From NCBI GenBank assembly GCA_015485235.1, contig WFTX01000195.1, forward strand, positions 1 through 5,388: a stretch of DNA of 5,388 bases. Reading direction: 5' to 3'. This document shows, piece after piece, positions 1 through 5,388 of the stretch. This stretch comes from Nitrospirota bacterium (GTDB lineage Bacteria; Nitrospirota; Thermodesulfovibrionia; Thermodesulfovibrionales; JdFR-85). The translations under genes were made by a program, and so were the position numbers. Position 1 is the first letter of the stretch. Every line of letters begins with the position of its first letter. The notes beneath the pieces were generated by a model, which was not told the origin of the DNA, made no database searches, and worked only from the letters and a program-made list of their open reading frames with translations.

Positions 1-1193
1 TACTTCTTATAACTCTGGATTGTTATATACGCCGTGTAAGGGCTGGTGTCGGAACATGACGTACCCCTCGGTGCCATAAGGACAACGTTTCCCCCTTTCT
101 GCCACTGCTGGGGGCTGAGGTTCAGTATGGCATTACCCATCCAGTCATTGGAGCCTGACGCCTCCGGAAAGTCTTCATCGGGACATTTGACACTGAAGTT
201 TGCGGGGAAAGAGTTATAGTCCCATGAGAACCAGATTGTGTTTTCATCACAATCAACACCTGTCATATTCAGGACTATATCAGAAGTGGCCTTCACATCC
301 ATAAGGGTTATAAGCATCGCTGGATAAAAGCGCGTACCGGTATCAACATCCACAGCTCCACCATTTGAGGGCCATTGAGCTCCACCGCTTATTTTCTTCC
401 CATGTCTTTCCTCGGCAGATGCCTGAAGATATAGCGCCCATTCACCCTTTGAGACATTGTCACAGTCATCATGAACCCTTACCCTTTCGACCAGTATCTT
501 GACTGCATATCCGGGATAACGACATAAATCAAGGGCATCATCCCTGAATTTTGTCTCGCTGTCCGCCATTTTGTTATTTTCTCCACGCACACACCATTTG
601 TAGTGATTGCCATAAACGGAATTCCACCTTGGTCCGCTAAAACCGCAACGTTTCATCTCATTCATGACATTATGTGCTACCGCTTTGAGTGCATAGTTCT
701 TGCATTTTTCCATAACAGAGACTGGTATAAAACCGCTTTCTGGAATGAAAGGGGTAAGGGGTTGTCCGGCAGGGCTGGATTCAGTCGCCGCCTTGACCCA
801 GTCCCTGTCTATTGTAAAACTGACACTTTGACTTGCTAATCCGCCGTTCATTGATTTTACTATTATTGTATACTCACCGGATGGTGTATTTGATGCAACG
901 TTCCATTTGATACTCTGTTTCTTGCCGTTGATTGCAATCAGGTTCCTGGCGAGGGTCGCCACCTTCACCTGTCCGTGCCTAAGGGGCACCTTCAGTTTTG
1001 TCCCCTTTGGGGTGCCTGAAGAAATCCACTCGACCAGGTAGGTATGCCCCTTATACAGGTTTTCTCCAGGTTTTGGACTCAAAACCTGAATGGTTGCTGC
1101 ATAAGATTCAACGGGTAAGAACAAGACAAGTGAGGTTAAGATATATAGCAGGAGTAAGCAGACTCTACACTTTCTCTTAGGCCGACCTCTCAT
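1..1193 (-). CDS. Exported protein with Kre9/KNH-like Ig domain and Cys-rich C-terminal region (3' end at window edge)
   Basis: The frame is open for 397 codons from ATG at 1193 to the left edge. The final two bases read TA, so the next codon is either a stop or Tyr. The ATG is chosen because AAGGAGG lies five bases upstream. Residues 1-32 form a signal peptide: a basic RGRPKRK start, a hydrophobic core at about 11-27, and likely cleavage near ESYA/A. There is no lipobox. Residues about 35-128 resemble the Kre9/KNH-like Ig-fold domain of extracellular proteins, with an IQVLSPKPGENLYKGHTYLV opening, a central IKWNV and a closing SFTIDR. Residues 160-397 match no family I can name. They hold all eight cysteines of the mature protein (164, 183, 201, 224, 244, 315, 337, 380), which suggests disulfides, and acidic motifs HDDCD (241-245) and VDCDEN (313-318). 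A binding or structural surface role is inferred; no catalytic motif is visible. The last segment looks like a terminal beta strand, so little may be missing. Confidence 0.85.
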   Translation of the reverse strand, partial: MRGRPKRKCRVCLLLLYILTSLVLFLPVESYAATIQVLSPKPGENLYKGHTYLVEWISSGTPKGTKLKVPLRHGQVKVATLARNLIAINGKKQSIKWNVASNTPSGEYTIIVKSMNGGLASQSVSFTIDRDWVKAATESSPAGQPLTPFIPESGFIPVSVMEKCKNYALKAVAHNVMNEMKRCGFSGPRWNSVYGNHYKWCVRGENNKMADSETKFRDDALDLCRYPGYAVKILVERVRVHDDCDNVSKGEWALYLQASAEERHGKKISGGAQWPSNGGAVDVDTGTRFYPAMLITLMDVKATSDIVLNMTGVDCDENTIWFSWDYNSFPANFSVKCPDEDFPEASGSNDWMGNAILNLSPQQWQKGGNVVLMAPRGTSCSDTSPYTAYITIQSYKK

Positions 1194-1198
1194 TGTTG

Positions 1199-1205
1199 CC
1201 TCCTT
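1199..1205 (-). promoter_or_regulatory. Ribosome binding site of the Kre9-like gene
   Basis: The minus strand reads AAGGAGG followed by CAACA and then ATG. This is a full-strength Shine-Dalgarno sequence at ideal spacing, and it decides the start codon of the gene ending at 1193. Confidence 0.85.
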
Positions 1206-1234
1206 ATTTACTCTTTTTTCTTATTGATAGGCGG

Positions 1235-1263
1235 TCTAGAGAACGGCCCGAAGTGTCTGTCAA
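1235..1263 (-). promoter_or_regulatory. Candidate sigma-70-type promoter for the Kre9-like gene
   Basis: On the minus strand a perfect TTGACA (1263-1258) is followed after 17 bases by TCTAGA (1240-1235). TCTAGA matches only three of six positions of the TATAAT consensus. Transcription would start near 1228, leaving a leader of about 35 bases that contains the AAGGAGG site. Location and spacing fit, but the -10 box is poor, and read-through from the protease gene is equally possible. The overlapping segment 1230-1248 can form a small imperfect hairpin (3 bp, C/C mismatch, 3 bp, 5-base loop). It has no U-tract after it, so it is not a terminator. Confidence 0.3.
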
Positions 1264-1368
1264 GTTATCAGTCTAAGCCGGTTATCTTCAGAACATCATC
1301 ATATCGACATCTAAAGGTCCCATTAATAATAAGTGGCATTAAGTGCAAAAAAGGTTCAACAGTTATTT

Positions 1369-4300
1369 TCATTTGCATATCGTCATATTCAAAAGGCTTT
1401 CCTGCCATTTACATAGATCCTTCTGCAGTGGGGGGAGGTCACTTCTGGTCAGGTCCCTGTTTTTCCCGGCAGCGACTGTAATGATGCCTGCCACAACAGC
1501 AGAAGACATTGATGTCCCGCTCAGGAAATTATGCCCGTTACTTGGTACTGTAGTAAGAATGTTTTCAGAAGGGGCGCATACATCTGAATTCTCCGCAACA
1601 CTCTCATTGGGATAAAATTTGCCCTTGCTGTCGAGACCACAGACAGCGACAACTGATGGGTGGGAAGCCGGAAAAACCAGACCGGTCTGAAATGGCCTGT
1701 TTCCAGCCGGGGCAATAAAGATTACCCCCCTCTCTGTACCTTCTTCAAGCACACTGACCACCAGAGTGTCAGGCACTGTTGTGCCTATACTGAGATTGAC
1801 AACCTTTGCTCCTGACTGTATCGCCGTATCAATAGCCTCTGCCACAGTGGAGGAGTAACACTCCCCCATGGAGCTTGTCTCAGAGACCTGCCTGCAGGCC
1901 CTCAGGGCTAGGATCCCTGCCTCAGGGGCTATGCCCTCTATTCCAAAGCCATTAATTTCTGCCGCAATGATCCCTGCCATGGCTGTACCATGTATCTCGG
2001 CCATATACCCGGATTCAGGAACGAAATTTTTTGTTATTTTGATATTTTTTTTTAGGTCTCCATGGTCAGGATCTACACCTGTATCAATCACGGCTACCAG
2101 AACATCCTTTCCCCTCAATTGATTATGATTGTGGAGGCTGTCCAGGTTCAGTATCTTTCGGATCCTCTGCAGGTCGCTCATAGGCTCGGACAGGGTCCTG
2201 AAAATGTAATTCGGCTGCACCTCGATCACACCCTTTTCTCCGGAAATCCTCTTAATGACATCCTGGATCTCCTCTTCTGTTTTCAGGATATCCACCCTGT
2301 AGTTGAGCGTCCGGATGTTGAATGTCCTGAGAAGGGTAAGGCTGTACTTATCAGTCAGCATCTTGATTACATTGTCACTGCTGGGGTCACTTGTAACCAC
2401 AAGTATCTGTCCTGGCAGGTATGTCCTTGTCTTGCCAAAGGAGGATGCCCATATAGGACTCTCACCCATTAATACATCGCTCTCTCCAAAGCCCTTAACC
2501 TGCCATCTGTATCTTTCCCCTGGTTGGAATATCCTCTCGAAGACCCTAACAGGAATGGTATATTCAGTATTTTTTGTGTAGGCTGAAAAAAGAGGCTTAT
2601 CAGTCCCTTTCCCATAAAACTCTATCAGATATACTGATGCCTCCTCAGCCTTTTCCCAGGTGAATGAAGGAGGCTCATACCCGATCTCTGACTGATCCTC
2701 CGGTGAGAGGAGTCTGAGAGCATAGGTCTTTGCAAATTCCTCAGAGGAGACAAAATATATGGCTTCAGGTACAGGTATATTCTCAGGACTGGTCAGGACA
2801 AACCTTAGAAGATGGGTTCCTGTATCAAAGGTCGGGAGCGGAGGTGTATCGGGTGTTTCAAAAGTCACGCTCCTTCCATATACTATATGCTTCTTGACAT
2901 GGGAAAGGATCCTGCCGTCCACTTCCCAGTAGCCCTCAAGAAGGCCTGAACCGGTAAACCTTATATCCACAAAGGCCTTTAATGAAGGATCGTTCCTCTT
3001 TACAGTAGTCTCTGCCCGTCTGTTTCCAAAGTATAGTTGCATCCTTGTTATTCTGAGTTCCGCACCCGCTTCGGTAGTTACTATCATCTCCGATTCTGTA
3101 ACAACAACTACGGATGCCGCCATTGTTCTGAATGCTGCTGTTGAGGTCTGAGTGGACTCGGTAAAAGTCCGCCTGAATTTTATTCTTGTAACACCAAGCT
3201 GTTCAGCCCGTTTCAGTACCGATACAGGAAATGTTATTGTCTCAATGGCACGACCGGAACCGTTATGTACAGATATCTGCAAGGGGGTATTAATCCTTCC
3301 TACCTCCTGACCATTTGCAAGAAATATCCCCTCAGTTGACCTGAGTTCCATGTTGACGGGGGGATTGGTTAAGGCAGTATATGATAACGACTGTGAGCCT
3401 CCTGAGCCTCTTGGGATTCTGAATGAAGGAGGGCTGACAGTTACTGTGACCTTTACAGGTTTTGGCTTGATGAGCAGAGCAAGATTTATATCCCTTGTTT
3501 TAGCACCTGCCGGACAGGAGTCAACAGCCCGGAGTGTAAAATTATATGTCCCCGATGATGAAGGAATCCCTGAGATAATCCCCGATGAACTCAGATTGAG
3601 GCCTGGTGGGAGAGAGCCTGAGCTGATGCTGAATGTAAGAGGTGGTGTTCCACCAGAGGTCGTTATACTGTAATTGTATGATTTACCCTCCTCTCCTGCC
3701 GGCAGGCTTGCTGGCATGGTGAATACAATGTCAGGACAATTTAAACTTATTGGTAGAGCAAATGTCCTCTGTGCAACCTGCCTGCCCGATGAACATGAGT
3801 CCTCTACCGAGGCTGCAAACCGGAACGTCCCCTGAGACTGGGGTGTACCTGTAAGCAGACCGGTACTGCTCAGACTCACACCAGGTGGAAGAGAGCCTGC
3901 AACAAGACCCCACCGGTAAGGAGGTGATCCACCCTGAGCCTGAAGTTGGTAGTTATAGGCCCTTCCCACCGTAGCAGAAGGAAGGGTCGAAGGAGAGCTT
4001 ATGTTGAGCTGGGCACAGTTTATCAGAAGGGAATATTTACCAGAAGCAGAATTTGAACCGAAGGGACAACTGTCGCTTACATCCACGCCAAAGAAGTAAT
4101 TTCCCTCTGAAGCCGGGGTTCCGGATATCAGACCGGTTGAAGAGTTCAGATTCAGGCCTGGTGGAAGGGAGCCTGTGAGGGTAAAGGCCAGGGGTGAGGT
4201 ACCCCCCGTTGTCTGCAACTGGAGTGAGTAAGGTTGCCCCTTCCTGCCTGACGGCAACTGTCCCTGGGTAAGGAGGTTAAGGGCAGGGCAGTTTATTGTA

Positions 4301-4656
4301 ACAGGAAGGGTGATGTCCGGGGGAGAATCCAGAGAGCAGTTATTAGTGTAAACTGTAATGGGATAATATCCAGGATATGAATAACTATGCTGCACTGAAC
4401 CAGAACAAGTTCTGCCCCAACCAAAACTTACAGAGTTTGTGCAGGGCACAGTAAGTACGGTACCGTCAAGAAAGTCCGCCATTACCGAGCAACCTCCGAG
4501 GTCGTCAGCCCAGGATGCATTTACTGTAATGGTCTGGCCCGGCAATGCCGTTGAAGGGGAGACACTCCCGGTGACTGCCATCGATACGGCAGGAATCAGG
4601 AATATAATCAATAGTATCAGGACTGTCACTTTGTTTGTTTTTTCTCTTTTTTTCAT
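1369..4656 (-). CDS. Secreted multidomain subtilisin-like serine protease (peptidase S8) with N-terminal Ig-type repeats
   Basis: This complete 1095-residue protein begins with a signal peptide (about 1-27: KKREKTNK, hydrophobic core, SMA/V) and acts outside the cytoplasm. Next come a PKD-like domain with four cysteines (28-121), three Ig-type repeats (122-396), an unassigned beta-rich region (about 400-640), an FN3-like segment (about 645-740), a subtilase prodomain (about 745-820) and a peptidase S8 domain (about 830-1095). Catalytic residues are Asp858 (VAVIDTG), His889 (IHGTAMAG), oxyanion Asn986 (APAGN) and Ser1049 (SGTSMSS). Their spacing is close to subtilisin, so activity is expected; the substrate is unknown. 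Oddities are the internal prodomain, the C-terminal position of the enzyme, and Ala1053 where subtilisins have Pro225. Residues 382-920 contain no cysteine. There is no PEP-CTERM or other sorting tail. It starts 12 bases after the barrel gene and is likely translationally coupled to it. Confidence 0.95.
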   Translation of the reverse strand: MKKREKTNKVTVLILLIIFLIPAVSMAVTGSVSPSTALPGQTITVNASWADDLGGCSVMADFLDGTVLTVPCTNSVSFGWGRTCSGSVQHSYSYPGYYPITVYTNNCSLDSPPDITLPVTINCPALNLLTQGQLPSGRKGQPYSLQLQTTGGTSPLAFTLTGSLPPGLNLNSSTGLISGTPASEGNYFFGVDVSDSCPFGSNSASGKYSLLINCAQLNISSPSTLPSATVGRAYNYQLQAQGGSPPYRWGLVAGSLPPGVSLSSTGLLTGTPQSQGTFRFAASVEDSCSSGRQVAQRTFALPISLNCPDIVFTMPASLPAGEEGKSYNYSITTSGGTPPLTFSISSGSLPPGLNLSSSGIISGIPSSSGTYNFTLRAVDSCPAGAKTRDINLALLIKPKPVKVTVTVSPPSFRIPRGSGGSQSLSYTALTNPPVNMELRSTEGIFLANGQEVGRINTPLQISVHNGSGRAIETITFPVSVLKRAEQLGVTRIKFRRTFTESTQTSTAAFRTMAASVVVVTESEMIVTTEAGAELRITRMQLYFGNRRAETTVKRNDPSLKAFVDIRFTGSGLLEGYWEVDGRILSHVKKHIVYGRSVTFETPDTPPLPTFDTGTHLLRFVLTSPENIPVPEAIYFVSSEEFAKTYALRLLSPEDQSEIGYEPPSFTWEKAEEASVYLIEFYGKGTDKPLFSAYTKNTEYTIPVRVFERIFQPGERYRWQVKGFGESDVLMGESPIWASSFGKTRTYLPGQILVVTSDPSSDNVIKMLTDKYSLTLLRTFNIRTLNYRVDILKTEEEIQDVIKRISGEKGVIEVQPNYIFRTLSEPMSDLQRIRKILNLDSLHNHNQLRGKDVLVAVIDTGVDPDHGDLKKNIKITKNFVPESGYMAEIHGTAMAGIIAAEINGFGIEGIAPEAGILALRACRQVSETSSMGECYSSTVAEAIDTAIQSGAKVVNLSIGTTVPDTLVVSVLEEGTERGVIFIAPAGNRPFQTGLVFPASHPSVVAVCGLDSKGKFYPNESVAENSDVCAPSENILTTVPSNGHNFLSGTSMSSAVVAGIITVAAGKNRDLTRSDLPPLQKDLCKWQESLLNMTICK
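1409..2166 (-). other. Peptidase S8 catalytic domain within the protease gene
   Basis: This segment encodes about residues 831-1082. Asp858 sits in VAVIDTG, His889 in IHGTAMAG, Asn986 in APAGN and Ser1049 in SGTSMSS. The Asp-His and His-Ser gaps (31 and 160 residues) are close to those of subtilisin (32 and 157), so the domain is near minimal size, with no large insert. It carries cysteines at 921, 933, 1006, 1027 and 1082, with one more at 1094 in the tail, which hints at disulfide stabilisation outside the cell. Confidence 0.93.
2197..2424 (-). other. Internal subtilase prodomain within the protease gene
   Basis: This segment encodes about residues 745-820. It opens with YLPGQILVVTSDPSSDNVIK and closes with GVIEVQPNYIF. 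That is the typical start and end of an inhibitor/chaperone prodomain placed directly before a peptidase S8 domain (fervidolysin or I9-like). Prodomains of this kind help the enzyme fold and are then cut off by it. Here the prodomain lies about 740 residues into the chain instead of directly behind the signal peptide. Confidence 0.75.
2734..3468 (-). other. Unassigned beta-rich extracellular region within the protease gene
   Basis: This segment encodes about residues 397-641, between the Ig repeats and the FN3-like part. The first third (KVTVTVSPPSFRIPRGSGG onward) reads like another Ig-type sandwich of the kind that follows polypeptide repeats. The rest contains IKFRRTF (492-498), RMQLYFGNRR (538-547), FTGSGLLEGYWEVDG (567-581), PPLPTFDTGTH (605-615) and YFVSSEE (634-640). 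These motifs look conserved rather than linker-like, and I recall similar blocks in other environmental bacterial surface proteins, but I cannot name a family. It has no cysteine. Confidence 0.55.
3469..4293 (-). repeat. Three tandem Ig-type (putative Ig, He_PIG-like) repeats
   Basis: Residues 122-212, 213-305 and 306-396 are three homologous modules of 91-93 residues. Each runs NC ... LP..G..Y.Y.L...GG.PP ... GSLPPGLxLxS.TGxISGTP...G...F....DSC. This is the classic pattern of putative Ig-fold repeats in secreted bacterial adhesins and enzymes. Each module has one cysteine at its start (123, 214, 307) and one in the DSC motif (197, 288, 381), always exactly 74 residues apart. At the DNA level the stretch encoding GSLPPG is similar in all three copies (near 3601, 3881 and 4156), which supports origin by duplication. 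The role is probably binding or spacing. Confidence 0.88.
4294..4575 (-). other. PKD-like, cysteine-rich N-terminal domain within the protease gene
   Basis: This segment encodes about residues 28-121, just after the signal peptide. Its features are SVSPSTALPGQTITV, MADFLDGT and HSYSYPGYYPITVYTNNC, which fit the PKD type of beta sandwich (D-F-x-D-G-T and H-x-Y-x-x-P-G-x-Y). Four cysteines (56, 72, 84, 107) suggest two disulfides. PKD domains commonly mediate binding in secreted proteases. Confidence 0.55.
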
Positions 4657-4662
4657 CCCTTT

Positions 4663-4669
4663 CCTCCTT
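4663..4669 (-). promoter_or_regulatory. Ribosome binding site of the protease gene, overlapping the upstream stop codon
   Basis: The minus strand reads TAAAGGAGGAAAGGGATG. The final A of the barrel gene's TAA stop is the first A of AAGGAGG, and six bases then separate the site from the protease ATG. Ribosomes ending on the barrel gene therefore sit on the start site of the protease gene, a typical layout for translational coupling. Confidence 0.88.
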
Positions 4670-5388
4670 TAGAAAGAAAATGGCATGTCTGCCGTAAATA
4701 CAAACAAAAATACGAGTTCTTCATTCTCACCACTGTAAACCCTGTCGTTGCTCTTATTATATAGTCCCCTTATGCCCACCGAAGGGTTCAAATATCCCCA
4801 GAGATTTTTTGCAAGGAGGTAGGATATCCTAAAATTTGAGTTGAATGTATCCTGCTCAGCGGAGCCGTCGCTTGCTTTCATCCTGTTATAAGTTCCGGCA
4901 AGCTCATAGGAGATCCGCTTGTGGTATGTCTTGCCTCTCATGTCGATATTAACTGTATATGTATCGGATCTCTGGTTGTTGTTCGGGAACCTTGAACGAT
5001 TGAACGAAAAGTTGGAAGTCAAGGAAAAGTTATCCGAAAAATAGGAAGGGGTGAAAGTGACTGTTGTGGTTGTAGAATCATTCCCGTTTTCGGTCCTGTC
5101 GTTCTGTATGGAATGACTCGTCTGTAGGGCGAGGTTCCACCGGTTTCTCATATAACTGATGTTTGATGAAAACACATCGGTATCAGTTCGGACTATATAG
5201 GCAATATCAGGCTCATCAGTACTGTCAAGGAGTGAATGCTGGTAGCTCAGGGTTATGGGCATGTTCGGTATGCCGTTGAATGAATAAGTGAGCATCGCCT
5301 GTGAGGTATAAACAGTCGGGTAAAGTTCATTGTCATCCACGTTGTCATGATACAGGGAATAGGCAAGATTCAATGAGTGGTACTGTCT
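4669..5388 (-). CDS. Outer-membrane beta-barrel protein, C-terminal part (5' end outside window)
   Basis: The frame is open from the right edge to TAA at 4669, giving 239 residues of a longer protein. An in-frame TTG at 5373 has no ribosome site before it and the frame continues upstream to the edge, so it is not a credible start. The sequence is a series of short amphipathic strands with alternating polar and hydrophobic/aromatic residues (for example SLNLAYSLYHD, WNLALQTSHSI, FSLTSNFSFN, RISYELAGTYN), linked by loops rich in Asp, Asn, Ser and Thr. It ends in VFLFVFTADMPFSF, and a terminal Phe after an alternating last strand is the usual signal for outer-membrane barrel assembly by the BAM machinery. 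There is no cysteine in the visible part. The exact family and function are not recognisable; a porin-like or surface-export role are both possible. The gene precedes and is coupled to the secreted protease gene. Confidence 0.85.
   Translation of the reverse strand, partial: RQYHSLNLAYSLYHDNVDDNELYPTVYTSQAMLTYSFNGIPNMPITLSYQHSLLDSTDEPDIAYIVRTDTDVFSSNISYMRNRWNLALQTSHSIQNDRTENGNDSTTTTVTFTPSYFSDNFSLTSNFSFNRSRFPNNNQRSDTYTVNIDMRGKTYHKRISYELAGTYNRMKASDGSAEQDTFNSNFRISYLLAKNLWGYLNPSVGIRGLYNKSNDRVYSGENEELVFLFVFTADMPFSF

Noticed and set aside
1333..1348. Sigma-54-like TGGCATTAAGTGCA on the plus strand
   Set aside because: Only eight bases separate GG and GC instead of the required ten, and no plus-strand gene follows.
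1346..1351. T6 run on the minus strand shortly after the protease stop codon, as a possible terminator tail
   Set aside because: No stable GC-rich stem precedes it; only a three-base AAC/GTT pairing is available.
1369..1500. C-terminal sorting signal (PEP-CTERM, LPXTG or similar) on the protease
   Set aside because: The last residues (DLCKWQESLLNMTICK) contain no sorting motif, hydrophobic span or basic tail.
603..1615. Several short plus-strand open frames across the Kre9-like gene, the intergenic gap and the protease 3' end
   Set aside because: The minus-strand frame is continuous and has a signal peptide, a recognisable domain and a strong ribosome site; the plus-strand frames have none of these.
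2062..2472. Plus-strand open frame of 136 codons opposite the protease gene
   Set aside because: It lies wholly antisense to the well-supported S8 and prodomain region, has no credible ribosome site, and its translation shows no domain, signal or low-complexity pattern of a real protein.
3350..3673. Plus-strand open frame of 107 codons opposite the third Ig repeat
   Set aside because: It is a shadow of the repeat-coding strand; its Pro/Gly/Glu-rich translation follows from the complement of the GSLPPG-type codons.
5371..5373. TTG as the start codon of the barrel gene
   Set aside because: The frame stays open upstream to the window edge, no ribosome site precedes the TTG, and the protein would begin inside a barrel strand without a signal peptide.

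Overview
The window looks like chromosomal DNA from a Gram-negative bacterium of moderate GC content. All recognisable genes lie on the minus strand and are read from right to left. The Gram-negative call rests on the right-hand gene, whose product reads as an outer-membrane beta-barrel ending in Phe. The lineage cannot be fixed from this sequence. The style (secreted Ig-repeat protein with a C-terminal subtilase, Kre9-like Ig protein, strong AAGGAGG ribosome sites) reminds me of Nitrospirota or Desulfobacterota-type environmental bacteria, but this is only an impression.

Layout in transcription order: (1) 5388-4669, the C-terminal 239 residues of a beta-barrel protein whose start lies beyond the window. 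(2) After a 12-base gap, 4656-1369 encodes an intact 1095-residue secreted protein. It has a signal peptide, a Cys-rich PKD-like domain, three Ig-type repeats, a long unassigned beta-rich region, an FN3-like segment, an internal subtilase prodomain and a C-terminal peptidase S8 domain with complete Asp/His/Asn/Ser catalytic residues. (3) After a 175-base intergenic gap, 1193-1 encodes an exported protein with a Kre9/KNH-like Ig domain and an uncharacterised Cys-rich C-terminal region. It is open to the left edge, where the last visible bases, TA, may be the start of its stop codon.

The barrel and protease genes are almost certainly co-transcribed, because the ribosome site of the protease overlaps the stop codon of the barrel gene. 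The third gene may be read through from them or use its own weak promoter in the 175-base gap. All three products are predicted to leave the cytoplasm, so the locus looks like a cell-surface or secreted module. A plausible but unproven reading is that the protease matures by cutting its internal prodomain and so frees a ~740-residue Ig arm from the catalytic domain. No RNA genes, CRISPR arrays, insertion sequences or convincing terminators were seen, and there is no gene-free stretch longer than 300 bases.
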